Below are positions 18,723-27,152 of a DNA stretch of 53,257 nucleotides, in pieces. The notes beneath the pieces were generated by a model, which worked only from the letters and a program-made list of their open reading frames with translations, did no database searches and had not been told where the DNA came from. Source of the DNA: Achromobacter marplatensis (GTDB taxonomy: Bacteria; Pseudomonadota; Gammaproteobacteria; Burkholderiales; Burkholderiaceae_B); contig NZ_NJIG01000026.1 of the NCBI RefSeq assembly GCF_002209535.1, positions 1 through 53,257 on the forward strand. Reading direction: 5' to 3'. The position numbers were made by a program, and so were the translations under genes. Positions within the stretch are counted from its first letter, which is position 1. Each line of letters begins with the position of its first letter.

Positions 18723-19727
18723 ATGGGCTGGTCAACTCATTGGCGGACGGCCGCCAGGGCAGGGCGCTGGACAAGCGTGGCGGCGGCCGCCACGCTGGCG
18801 TTGAGCGCGGCGGCGTCCGCGCAGGAATGGCCGGCGCGGCCGATCACCCTGATCGTGCCGTTTCCGCCCGGCGGCACCACCGACATCTTCGCGCGCACCA
18901 TCGCCCAACACATGCGGCCGGCGCTGGGCGAGTCCATCGTGGTCGAGAACAAGCCGGGCGCGGCGGGCAACCTGGGCGTGGCCGCTGCCGCGCGCGCCCA
19001 GCCCGACGGCTACACCATCGTGCTGGGCTCCGTCGGCACGCAGACCGTCAATCAGTTCCTGTACGGCAACATCGGATTCAATCCCGCCACCGACCTGGTG
19101 CCGCTGGGCATGATCGCTTCCACGCCCAACGTCATGGCGGTGGCGGCCGGATCGCCCTGGCGCAATCTGGACGATGTGATGAAGGCGGTGAAGAAGGATC
19201 CCGGCAAGTACTCCTACGCGTCGCCGGGCATCGGTTCGTCCGTGCACCTGACGGGCGCCTATTTCGAATCGCTGGCCGGGCTGCAGATGCTGCACGTGCC
19301 GTTCAAGGGGTCGTCGGCCGCGATACCCGCCGTGATCGGCGGACAGGTCGACATCCTGATGGACAACCTGCCCAGTTCCATGGCGGCGTTAAAGCCGGGC
19401 GGCCGCTTGCGCGGCATCGCGGTGACGTCGGCCGAACGCAGCCCTGCCGCGCCCGACCTGCCCACGATGGCCGAGGCCGGCCTGCCCGGTTTCGAGGTCA
19501 CCGCCTGGTCCGGCCTGTATGCGCCGCGCGGCACGCCCGTGCCGGTCGTCGACAAGCTGATCGCGGCGATGAAGCAGGCCTTGAAATCGCCCGAGCTGCA
19601 GCAGTCGCTGGCGCAAGGCGGCGCCACGCCGGGCAATCTGTTCGGCGCCGACCTGGCCGCGTTTGAAGTGAAGGAACGCGACAAGTGGGGCACGCTGATC
19701 CGCAGCCGCGGCATCAAGGCGGACTGA
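18723..19727 (+). CDS. Bug-family (TctC) periplasmic solute receptor
   Basis: Secreted binding protein of the tripartite tricarboxylate transporter (TTT) receptor family, abundant in Bordetella and Achromobacter. A signal peptide ends near residue 33 (ASAQ). Typical Bug motifs follow: WPARPITLIVPFPPGGTTD at the start of the mature chain, VVENKPGAAGNLG near residue 77, and VDILMDNLPSS near 215. Its 334 residues match the family. The ATG at 18723 follows GGGGAAAGAGG; a longer frame from 18645 would run through the operator. No TctA/TctB membrane genes are nearby, as is common for these orphan receptors. It ends 27 bases from the convergent dadA-like stop. The ligand is unknown; location and shared operator suggest a D-amino-acid derivative. 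Confidence 0.9.
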   Translation: MGWSTHWRTAARAGRWTSVAAAATLALSAAASAQEWPARPITLIVPFPPGGTTDIFARTIAQHMRPALGESIVVENKPGAAGNLGVAAAARAQPDGYTIVLGSVGTQTVNQFLYGNIGFNPATDLVPLGMIASTPNVMAVAAGSPWRNLDDVMKAVKKDPGKYSYASPGIGSSVHLTGAYFESLAGLQMLHVPFKGSSAAIPAVIGGQVDILMDNLPSSMAALKPGGRLRGIAVTSAERSPAAPDLPTMAEAGLPGFEVTAWSGLYAPRGTPVPVVDKLIAAMKQALKSPELQQSLAQGGATPGNLFGADLAAFEVKERDKWGTLIRSRGIKAD

Positions 19728-19754
19728 GCGCGGCGCGGACGCCTGCCTCGCGCG

Positions 19755-21005
19755 TTACGCCAGGGCGAAGGCGGCCGCGTCCACGGCCGGGTTGCGGCCC
19801 TGCATCAGGTCCGTCAGCATCCGCGCGCTGCCGGCGGCCAGCGTGAAGCCCAGGCCGCCGTGGCCGGTGTTCAACCACAGGTTGCGGTAGGGTGTGGCGC
19901 CGATCAGCGGCTTGCCGTCGGGCCGTGCGGGGCGCAGGCCGGCCCAGGGCTCGGGCGGGCCTGCCGGGTTCAGGTCCGGGAAGAACTGCGCCACGTCGCG
20001 CTCCAGGCTGCGCACGCGCCGCGGATCCACGCCGCCGCCGCCCGTGCCGATATCGACCATGCCCGCCACCCGCAGCCGCCGGCCCAGCCTTGCATACACC
20101 ACCTTGCGCCGGATATCGCTGATGCTGGCGTTGGGGGCGACGCTGTCCGGCGTCAGCGCATACGTCAGGCTGTACCCCTTGAGCGGATAGATCCGCAGGT
20201 TCAGCCCCAGCTGCCGCGCCAGCGGCTGCGCGCCCATGCCGCTTGCCAGCACGTAGTGGTCGGCATCCAGATCGCCCGCGGCGGTAGAGGCGCCCACGAC
20301 GCGCCCGCGTTCCGATCGCAACACGGTCACCCGGGTATTGAAATGAAAGCGCACGGGGTCCGCGGCGGCGCGCAGGATGCGTTCAAGCTCCGTGCATAGG
20401 CGCTGGCAGTCGCCCGCGTCTTCGGTCGGGGTGTAGAGCGCGCCCTGGATGCTGGTCCCGATGCCGGCCAGCGCGGGTTCCATCTCCACGCAGGCGCGCG
20501 TGTCCATCACGCGCTGCTCGCTGCCCAGATCCGCCAGGTAGTCGCGCTGCGCCAGCGCTTGCGCGTAGGCGCCGGCATCCTGATAGACCAGCAGTTTGCC
20601 GGACGACGAAAAATCGAAATCGGGATTCTCCTGGCGCACGAGCTCATGCACGCACAAGCGGCTGTACATGCCCAGTGACAGCAGTTCGCGCGTGGTGGAG
20701 CGGCTTTTGGCGCGCGTGCAGGCGCGCAGGAAGGCGAGGCTCCAGCGCCACTGGTCCGGATCCAGGCGCGGCCGGAAGCGCAGCGGCGCGTCCTGGGCCA
20801 GCAGCCACGAGGGCAGTTTGGGCAAGACGGCGGGGTCGGCCAGCGGAGCGACGAAGCTGTAGCTCAGTTGCGCGCCGTTGGCCATGCTGGTTGCCTGCCC
20901 GGGGCCCGAGCCCGCGTCGACGACCGTGACCCGATGGCCTGCGCGGTGCAGGAAATAGGCGGTGGTCATGCCGACCACCCCCGCGCCGATGACAACAATG
21001 TGCAT
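19755..21005 (-). CDS. D-amino-acid dehydrogenase (DadA-like FAD oxidoreductase)
   Basis: Flavoprotein expected to oxidise D-amino acids to 2-oxo acids and ammonia, passing electrons to the respiratory chain at the inner membrane. The FAD-binding Rossmann motif VIGAGVVGMTTAYFL starts at residue 4, with the acidic strand end VTVVDAG following. The C-terminal FAD-contact region holds WAGLRPARPDGKPLIG and LNTGHGGLGFTLAAGSA, both typical of DadA. Length 416 residues, normal. It is the last gene of the minus-strand operon, 80 bases after the deacylase; the gap holds a GC-rich hairpin (21021-21040) and may uncouple expression. Standing after an N-acyl-D-amino-acid deacylase gene, it would consume the released D-amino acid. 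Confidence 0.88.
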   Translation of the reverse strand: MHIVVIGAGVVGMTTAYFLHRAGHRVTVVDAGSGPGQATSMANGAQLSYSFVAPLADPAVLPKLPSWLLAQDAPLRFRPRLDPDQWRWSLAFLRACTRAKSRSTTRELLSLGMYSRLCVHELVRQENPDFDFSSSGKLLVYQDAGAYAQALAQRDYLADLGSEQRVMDTRACVEMEPALAGIGTSIQGALYTPTEDAGDCQRLCTELERILRAAADPVRFHFNTRVTVLRSERGRVVGASTAAGDLDADHYVLASGMGAQPLARQLGLNLRIYPLKGYSLTYALTPDSVAPNASISDIRRKVVYARLGRRLRVAGMVDIGTGGGGVDPRRVRSLERDVAQFFPDLNPAGPPEPWAGLRPARPDGKPLIGATPYRNLWLNTGHGGLGFTLAAGSARMLTDLMQGRNPAVDAAAFALA

Positions 21006-21085
21006 GATGCTCCAGGGAGGCGCCGCGCGCGGGCGCGGCGTTCAAGGGTTGGCGCCCGGCCAGGCGGGCGTGCGGCGATAAGGTG

Positions 21086-22585
21086 TCAGGCTGCCCAGGC
21101 GGGTGTTTCGAAGCCGGGGGCCGCGCGGTCGTCGCCGCGCAGCAAGCGGCCAGGGCGGGCGCCGGTTGGAGCGCCGTCTTCCTCGACCAGCTGGCCGTTG
21201 ACCAGCACCGCCTGGATGCCCGTGGACGGCAGGGTGGGCTCGGCGAAACTGGCCAGGTCGGCCACCGTGGACGGGTCAAAGACCACCACGTCCGCATAGC
21301 AGCCGGGGCGCAGCACGCCGCGGTCCTTCAGGCCGAACTGCGCGGCCGTCAGGCTCGTCATGCGGCGGACGGCCTCTTCCATGCCCAGCACCCGCATCTC
21401 GCGCACATAGCGCGCCAGCACGCGTGAGAACGCGCCCCACAGGCGGGGATGGGGGCGCTGGTCGTGCGGCAACCCGTCGGACCCGATCATGACGCTGCCG
21501 TGGCTGATGACACGCTTCACGTCGGCTTCGTCCATCGAGAAATAGATCGCGCCGCCGGGCGACAGTTCTTCGGCCAGGCGGGTGGGATCGCGGCCTTCGC
21601 GCGCGGCCAGTTCGCGCAGGTCCACGCCCTGGATCTCGGGACGCGTCTGCGACCACGTAACGATGATCTTCTCGCCGGCGGCCACGCGGCGCGGCTCCAG
21701 GATGGTGGAAGACGCCGCATAGGGATAGACGTCCATGCCCAGCGGCTGCTCGGCGCGCATGCGGTCGTACAGCGCCAGCGTTTCGGCCGTGCGGCCGTGG
21801 TTGTGCTTGCCGGTGACCTTGTGGTGCGACAGGATGGCCGGCACGTCGGCCGCCCGGCCGATCAGGAAGGCTTCTTCCATCGCGTCGCAGAGGTGATCGG
21901 CCTCGTCGCGCAAGTGCGTCGTGTACAGGCCGCGCCAGGTGGCCAGCGGTTCAGCCACGCCAATCACTTCCTCGGTGCTGGCGTGCATGGCGGTCGGGTA
22001 ATACAGGCCTGTCGACAGTCCCGCCGCGCCGGCGGCCATGGCCTGGTCCAGCGCCTGCCGCATGGCCGCGATCTCTTTCTTGTCGGCCGGGCGGTCCAGC
22101 CGGTCCATGGCGGATACGCGCAGGCTGGAATGGCCCACCAGCGCCAGGCTGTTGACGGCGGCGGGTGCGGCTTGCAGCGCGTCGGCGTAATCCTGCATGC
22201 GGGCGTAGAGCTCGCCCGTGTGCTTGGCCAGCAGGTTCAGCGGCGGCGGCACCACGTCGCCCGGCGTGCGCACGGGCGCCAGGCTGATGCCGCAATTGCC
22301 GGTGACGACGGTGGTGATGCCCTGGCTGACCTTGGGCCGCATCAGCGGCGTGCCCAGCAGCGCGCGGTCATCGTGGGTATGGCAGTCGATGAAGCCCGGC
22401 GACACCACCTTGCCCGTCGCGTCGATGCGGCGCGGCGCGCGCCACGCCGCGCCATCGCCGATGGCGGCAATGCGTTCGCCGCGGATCGCGATGTCGGCGC
22501 GGCGGGCAGGTCCGCCCAGGCCGTCGGCGACTTGGCCGCCGGTGATGATGATGTCGTATTCCTGCTGGTCGGGATGCGCGGGCAT
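21086..22585 (-). CDS. N-acyl-D-amino-acid deacylase (D-aminoacylase family)
   Basis: Zinc amidohydrolase that removes the acyl group from N-acyl-D-amino acids. The 499 residues match the known D-aminoacylases, several of which were first described from Alcaligenes/Achromobacter strains. Metal-site features visible: PGFIDCHTHDDRA (HxH), the bridging-Cys motif TVVTGNCGIS near residue 95, ILSHHKVTGKHNHG near 220, and the catalytic-Asp segment VMIGSDGLPHDQRPHPR near 370. I chose ATG 22585, ten bases after the TetR stop; the frame is open to 22648 but those residues overlap tetR and do not look like the family. Side-chain preference (neutral, Asp or Glu) cannot be told by eye. Confidence 0.9.
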   Translation of the reverse strand: MPAHPDQQEYDIIITGGQVADGLGGPARRADIAIRGERIAAIGDGAAWRAPRRIDATGKVVSPGFIDCHTHDDRALLGTPLMRPKVSQGITTVVTGNCGISLAPVRTPGDVVPPPLNLLAKHTGELYARMQDYADALQAAPAAVNSLALVGHSSLRVSAMDRLDRPADKKEIAAMRQALDQAMAAGAAGLSTGLYYPTAMHASTEEVIGVAEPLATWRGLYTTHLRDEADHLCDAMEEAFLIGRAADVPAILSHHKVTGKHNHGRTAETLALYDRMRAEQPLGMDVYPYAASSTILEPRRVAAGEKIIVTWSQTRPEIQGVDLRELAAREGRDPTRLAEELSPGGAIYFSMDEADVKRVISHGSVMIGSDGLPHDQRPHPRLWGAFSRVLARYVREMRVLGMEEAVRRMTSLTAAQFGLKDRGVLRPGCYADVVVFDPSTVADLASFAEPTLPSTGIQAVLVNGQLVEEDGAPTGARPGRLLRGDDRAAPGFETPAWAA

Positions 22586-22595
22586 GGGTTGGGGC

Positions 22596-23255
22596 TCAGG
22601 TTTCTGGGTCGGCGGCCTGCGTGCCGCGGCGCGCCTCCAGGTTGGCAAGGGATTCGGTATTCAGGGGGTCAGGAAAACCATGGGCCACCAGGTGTTCCAG
22701 CGCGCCGCCGATGCGGTCCCAGCCTTCCGGCGTGCGCAACGGCACGCCCAGGAAGTGGGATTCGGTCTTGGCGCGCAGCATCAGGTAGAGCACGCCGGCC
22801 AGCATCACGCTGACCATCGCCGGCATGTCGGCTTCCGGCGCCAGGCCGTCGATACGGTCGATGAAGCCGCGCGCGGCGCGTTCGCGCCGTTCGGCCAAAG
22901 GCGCGGACACCTCGTTGCGTTCGATGAGTTCCCAGCGGCGCACTTCGCGCAGCGTCTCATTGCCGGCCAGTGCGTCGATCTGCGCACGCAACATGGACAG
23001 CACGAGTTCGCCGGGCGTGCGCTGGCTGGATTCGTCCGCGGCCAGCAGCCCGGGGTTGCGGGTCCAGAAATCCTGTTCCTGCATCCAGGCCAGCATCAGG
23101 CCGGGCATGCCGTCGAAATAGCGGTAGATGAGTTCCTTGCTGACGCCGGCACGCTTGGCGATCGCGTTGATGCCGACGCCGCCCATTCCGGTTTCCAGGA
23201 TCTGGGCTTCCAGCGCTTGCAGGATCTGCCTTTCGGTATTCTCGCGTCGCGACAT
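22596..23255 (-). CDS. TetR-family transcriptional regulator
   Basis: A 219-residue repressor-type protein. The N-terminal helix-turn-helix reads GINAIAKRAGVSKELIYRYF (about residues 28-47), the TetR signature. The remaining alpha-helical domain probably binds the inducer and mediates dimerisation. The gene sits inside the operon, four bases after the unknown protein gene and ten before the deacylase, so it would be made together with the enzymes. Its likely targets are the two identical palindromes at 18637-18652 and 28641-28656, giving autoregulation plus control of the Bug receptor. The link between protein and site is inference from co-location and symmetry. Confidence 0.9.
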   Translation of the reverse strand: MSRRENTERQILQALEAQILETGMGGVGINAIAKRAGVSKELIYRYFDGMPGLMLAWMQEQDFWTRNPGLLAADESSQRTPGELVLSMLRAQIDALAGNETLREVRRWELIERNEVSAPLAERRERAARGFIDRIDGLAPEADMPAMVSVMLAGVLYLMLRAKTESHFLGVPLRTPEGWDRIGGALEHLVAHGFPDPLNTESLANLEARRGTQAADPET

Positions 23256-23259
23256 AGGC

Positions 23260-24171
23260 CTATTCCTTCATGATGATGAGGGAGCGGGCGGGGTCCGGCA
23301 CGCCGTACACCCGGCCGTCGGCCATGTCGGCGTTGAGTTCGCTGACGGTGTGGCCGATATGCCTGTCATCTTGCCAGACTTCGCTGCCCAGGTAGACCGC
23401 ATTGGCGCGGCGCGGCGCCGAGGGTAGCGACGGGTCGGCCTGTTCGATGGCCAGGATGCGCCCTTGCGCATCCACCAGCACGCGGTCGCGGGCCGCGGCG
23501 GTGATGGCGACGGGGACGCCGAGGGTCAAGGCGCGATAGGACGCGGATTCACCGGTCAAGGCATACCAGGCCAGGTCCGCCATCGCGTCGGCCAGCGGCG
23601 GGCAGGGGTGGATGGAGTTATGCAGCACGGCGACGCGGCACAGGCCGTTGTCGCGATGGGCAAGCCCTTGGTCGGGGCGGCGGGCGACGCGCCGCGTATT
23701 GCCCCAGGCAAGTTCGCCCGCGGCCGACAGCGCGATCAGGCCCGCGTCGATTTCCGGATGCGCCTGCAGCACCTGGCCGACGGCGTCGCCCGGCGGGGCG
23801 CCCGCGGCCATGAGGCCGAGCGCGGCCTGGTTCAGCGCGATGCCGTCGGCGCCCGGCCGGTTGGGCAGCCGGTGCCCGGTCACCAGCCCCACGCCATCGG
23901 CGCCGGGCAGAAACTGCACCAGCGGTTCGGGGCGGTCCGGGCCGCTTTCGATCAAGGCCGCGCGGGGCGCCTGCAACCAGTCCGGCGGCAGGTTCAAGGC
24001 GGTGACGCCGCCGCGCTGGCACCATCTGTGCCGTACGCGGCCGGCGTCGTCCATGATGGCGAACACGGCAAAACCGCCGATGGCGCCGTGGCCCATCGCC
24101 TCGGCGGCCAGCGCCGCCGCCTGCACTGCCGCGCCCGCCTGCGGGCCGGATGCCGCGACGCCGATCGTCAT
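23260..24171 (-). CDS. conserved protein of unknown function in the D-amino-acid operon
   Basis: I do not recognise this 303-residue protein with certainty. The opening TIGVAASGPQAG and the GHGAIGGFAVFAI segment resemble what I recall as DUF6963, but this is unverified. It has no signal peptide or membrane helix. Repeated Gly/Ala-rich strands and segments such as LVTGHRLPNRPGADGIALN and AGLIALSAAGELAWGNTRR resemble Ntn-hydrolase-like proteins that process amide bonds, a loose impression. It lies 28 bases after the second permease gene and four before tetR, so it is a full member of the transport-and-catabolism operon and may process or sense the imported compound. Confidence 0.6.
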   Translation of the reverse strand: MTIGVAASGPQAGAAVQAAALAAEAMGHGAIGGFAVFAIMDDAGRVRHRWCQRGGVTALNLPPDWLQAPRAALIESGPDRPEPLVQFLPGADGVGLVTGHRLPNRPGADGIALNQAALGLMAAGAPPGDAVGQVLQAHPEIDAGLIALSAAGELAWGNTRRVARRPDQGLAHRDNGLCRVAVLHNSIHPCPPLADAMADLAWYALTGESASYRALTLGVPVAITAAARDRVLVDAQGRILAIEQADPSLPSAPRRANAVYLGSEVWQDDRHIGHTVSELNADMADGRVYGVPDPARSLIIMKE

Positions 24172-24199
24172 GCGAGGCTCCTCTTGGCGTTCACCGGTC

Positions 24200-25099
24200 C
24201 TAGTCCGTGTTGCTCGTCACGGGATCGACGATGTTCAGGTTGGTGATGAAGCGCTGGAACAGCATGGCCAGCGCCAGCGGGGGCAGGGCGGCAAGCATGC
24301 TGGCCGCGGCGAAGAGCCCCAGGTCGGCGCGGAACCCCGGCATCAGCGGAGACAGGCCCAGTAACGAGGCCGACAAGGTCTGCGCGGACGTGCCGCCGGT
24401 CAGCACGATGGCGAACAGCAGGTCGTTCCAGCCCACCAGGAACGCGATGATGAAGGCCGCGGCGATGCCCGGCAGCGCCATGGGCAGCGTCACGTGGCGC
24501 AGCATCTGCCAGCGCGTGCAGCCGTCCATGCGCGCGGCGCGCTCGATTTCCACGGGCAGCGATGCGAAGTAGCCCATCAGCACCCACGACAGCAGCGGGA
24601 TCACCGCGGTCAGGTACACGATCCACAGGCCGAACAGGCTGCCCGCCAGCCCGATGGCGGCGAAGAACACGTAGTACGGGATCAGCAGCGCAATGGGCGG
24701 CAAGGTGCGCGAGGCCAGCAGCACGTACAGCAGCGGCCCCTTGAAGGGGAATTCGAACCGGCCCAGCACATAGCCCGCCAACGTGGCGATGGCCGTGCCG
24801 ACGGCGGCGGCCGGCAGCGCCACCAGCGCGCTGTTCACGAAGCCCGTCATGATGGCCTTGGTCTGGCCGCCGAAGATCGAGTCCGACGTGGACAGGCCCA
24901 GCACGCGCAGGTAGTTGTCGAAGGTGAACCCGCCTGCGTTGTGCGCAACCCCCATGATGATGGCCGATTCGTCCATGAACGACGCCTTCAGCGTCCAGTA
25001 CAACGGGAACAGGCACCAGAACGCGACGAGCGCCACGCCTGCGCCCACCAGCCAGGGGCGCCAGCCTTCGCCGGTGACTTTCGCGGCATCACTGCGCAT
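24200..25099 (-). CDS. CUT1-type ABC transporter permease (MalG-like)
   Basis: Inner-membrane subunit of 299 residues with six predicted helices. The cytoplasmic coupling loop that docks on the ATPase appears as EIERAARMDGCTRW (EAA motif) near residue 195, followed by LPMALPGIAAAF. The N-terminus has the MalG-type WCLFPLYWTLKASF. Its 5' end overlaps the other permease gene by 11 bases, indicating coupled translation and assembly. The family usually carries sugars, sugar alcohols or glycerol phosphate; the surrounding enzymes suggest a non-sugar substrate here. Confidence 0.9.
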   Translation of the reverse strand: MRSDAAKVTGEGWRPWLVGAGVALVAFWCLFPLYWTLKASFMDESAIIMGVAHNAGGFTFDNYLRVLGLSTSDSIFGGQTKAIMTGFVNSALVALPAAAVGTAIATLAGYVLGRFEFPFKGPLLYVLLASRTLPPIALLIPYYVFFAAIGLAGSLFGLWIVYLTAVIPLLSWVLMGYFASLPVEIERAARMDGCTRWQMLRHVTLPMALPGIAAAFIIAFLVGWNDLLFAIVLTGGTSAQTLSASLLGLSPLMPGFRADLGLFAAASMLAALPPLALAMLFQRFITNLNIVDPVTSNTD

Positions 25100-26033
25100 G
25101 GGCGTCTCCCTGGGGGCGTTTCTTGCGGATCAGCATGAAGTAGGCGGTGGCCAGCAGCAGCGACAGCACCGTCAGCAGGAAGGCGGCGGCCGAGGCCAGG
25201 CCGTACTTCGAGAATTCGAAGTTGTAGCGGAAGATCAGCAGCGGCAGGATCTGCGTGGACGTGCCGGGCCCGCCGCGCGTCAGCGAGAACAGCAGGTCGA
25301 ACTGCCGCACCGCTTCCACTGTCATCACGACCAGCACGATCAGCGTCGTGTGCTTCAAGTGTGGCAGCGTGATGTGCCGGAAGCGCGACAGCGGGCCTGC
25401 GCCGTCCACGCGTGCCGCCCGGTACAGGTCTCGCGGAATCGTCTGCAATGCGGCCAGGTAGAAGAAGCTTCCCAGTGGCGCGATATGCCAGACGAATGCC
25501 AGCGCGACCCAGAACAGCGCCCAGTCGCTGGCCAGCCAGACCGTGGCCGCGTTGGCCAGGCCCAGCGGCGCCAGCAACCCGGTCAGGGCGCCGAAGCTGG
25601 GGTTCAGCAGGAACGAGAACACCGTGGCGGTCACCACCTGGGACATCGCCCAGGGCAAGAGCGCCAGCCCGCGCACCAGGCCGCGCAGCGGCATCTCTTC
25701 GTTCAGCACCAGCGCGATGCCCAGCGCCGCGGCGAATGATCCCGCCACGCACATGGCGACAAAGCCCAGGCTGCGCCAGATCGCGTCGATGACGGCGGGG
25801 TCGGACAGCACTTCGCCGTAGAGGTCGGCGCCGACGAACTCTTCCGTGCGCAGGATGGCGTTGGTGTCGTGCAGGCTGAGCCAGAACGAATAGCCCAGCG
25901 GCACGCCGATGATCAGCGTGTTCAGCGCGTACACCGCCACGATCACGGTCAGCGCGAAGCCCAGGTCGGACATTTCGCGGCCACCTTGGCGCGCCGGCGC
26001 GGGTCGGGCGGGCGACAGGCTGGCGGCGCTCAT
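25089..26033 (-). CDS. CUT1-type ABC transporter permease (MalF-like)
   Basis: Inner-membrane permease of 314 residues, partner of the downstream permease. The EAA loop is DLYRAARVDGAGPLSRF near residue 210, followed by HITLPHLKHTTLIV. After about 20 polar residues the first helix (ALTVIVAVYALNTLIIG) begins, then GYSFWLSLHDTN, a typical MalF-family periplasmic turn. The ATG at 26033 overlaps the stop of the ATPase gene by four bases. An internal ATG at residue 21 (MSDLG) is an alternative start; I kept the longer form because it preserves the overlap. Confidence 0.9.
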   Translation of the reverse strand: MSAASLSPARPAPARQGGREMSDLGFALTVIVAVYALNTLIIGVPLGYSFWLSLHDTNAILRTEEFVGADLYGEVLSDPAVIDAIWRSLGFVAMCVAGSFAAALGIALVLNEEMPLRGLVRGLALLPWAMSQVVTATVFSFLLNPSFGALTGLLAPLGLANAATVWLASDWALFWVALAFVWHIAPLGSFFYLAALQTIPRDLYRAARVDGAGPLSRFRHITLPHLKHTTLIVLVVMTVEAVRQFDLLFSLTRGGPGTSTQILPLLIFRYNFEFSKYGLASAAAFLLTVLSLLLATAYFMLIRKKRPQGDAHAQ

Positions 26034-27151
26034 GACCGCGGCTCCTCGCCGCCGTGCACGCGCAATCCCTGCGCGTCGAACAGGTACAGGCGTGCCGCGG
26101 GCAGCGCCAGCGCGATGGGGGCGCCGACTTCATAGCGGCGTTCGGGCGGCAGGCGCGCACGCAGGCGCGGGCCGTCTTCCGCGCCGACCGCCACGTCCAC
26201 GAACTGGTCGGGCCCGACCGGCTCGACGGCCCAGACGCTGCCTTGCAGCAGCAGGCCGTCGCCTGCCAGCGGCGCAGGCGCCATGGCTTCGGGGCGGATG
26301 CCCAGCGTGGCCTGGCTGCCTTCGGGCAAGGCACGCGCGGCGGGGTGCAGGGCGGCCGGCAATACATGGCGTCCGCCCGCCGTCTGCAGGGCGGGGACGC
26401 CATCGTGCGCATGCAGCGTGCCGCGCAGGAAGTTCATGCCGGGGTTGCCGATGAAGTCGGCCACTTCCATGTTGGCGGGCCGGCGGTAGATGGTGTCGGG
26501 GTCAGCGAACTGCAGCAGGTTGCCGCCCGACATCACCGCGATGCGGTCGGCGAGTGTCATCGCCTCGACCTGATCGTGCGTGACGTAGATGAAGGTGGCC
26601 TGCAGCGTGCGGTGCAGGCGCTTGAGCTCCACCCGCATGTCCGTGCGCAGCTTGGCGTCCAGGCTGGACAGCGGTTCGTCGAACAGGAACAGGTCGGGGT
26701 TGCGCACCACCGCGCGGCCGATGGCCACGCGCTGGCGCTGTCCGCCCGACAACTGGTAGGGCTTGCGGTCCAGCATCGATTCCACGCGCAGCAGGCTGGC
26801 GGCGCGGTCCACGCGCGCGCGCACTTCGGCCACCGGCATCTTCTGCATGCGCAGCGGAAAGCCGATGTTCTCGCGCACGGTCATGTGCGGATACAGCGCG
26901 ATGCTCTGGAACACCATGGCCACGTTACGCCGGTGGGGCGGCACCTGGTCCACGCGTCGGTCGGCGATGCGGATCTCACCGCCCGTGGGCGTGTCCAGCC
27001 CGGCGATCATGTTCAGCGTGGTGGTCTTGCCGCAGCCGGACGGCCCGAGCAGCACCACGAATTCGCCGTCGCGGATGTCCAGGTCCAGCGAGCGCACGGC
27101 CTGGAAGTGGGTATAGGCCTTCTGGATGCCTTGCAGGGATACGCTGGCCAT
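26030..27151 (-). CDS. ABC transporter ATP-binding protein (MalK/UgpC-like)
   Basis: Cytoplasmic ATPase driving the importer, 373 residues, as in MalK/UgpC. Walker A is GPSGCGKTT near residue 36, the Q-loop is FQSIALYPHMTVREN, the signature is LSGGQRQRVAIGRA near 134, Walker B is LFLFDEPLSSLD, and the switch His is in YVTHDQVEAMTLADR. The C-terminal 130 residues form the TOBE/MalK regulatory fold (LGIRPEAM). It begins two bases after the receptor stop and overlaps the first permease gene by four bases. Such ATPases can be shared between CUT1 importers, but a dedicated one is present here. Confidence 0.94.
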   Translation of the reverse strand: MASVSLQGIQKAYTHFQAVRSLDLDIRDGEFVVLLGPSGCGKTTTLNMIAGLDTPTGGEIRIADRRVDQVPPHRRNVAMVFQSIALYPHMTVRENIGFPLRMQKMPVAEVRARVDRAASLLRVESMLDRKPYQLSGGQRQRVAIGRAVVRNPDLFLFDEPLSSLDAKLRTDMRVELKRLHRTLQATFIYVTHDQVEAMTLADRIAVMSGGNLLQFADPDTIYRRPANMEVADFIGNPGMNFLRGTLHAHDGVPALQTAGGRHVLPAALHPAARALPEGSQATLGIRPEAMAPAPLAGDGLLLQGSVWAVEPVGPDQFVDVAVGAEDGPRLRARLPPERRYEVGAPIALALPAARLYLFDAQGLRVHGGEEPRS

Positions 27152-27152
27152 A

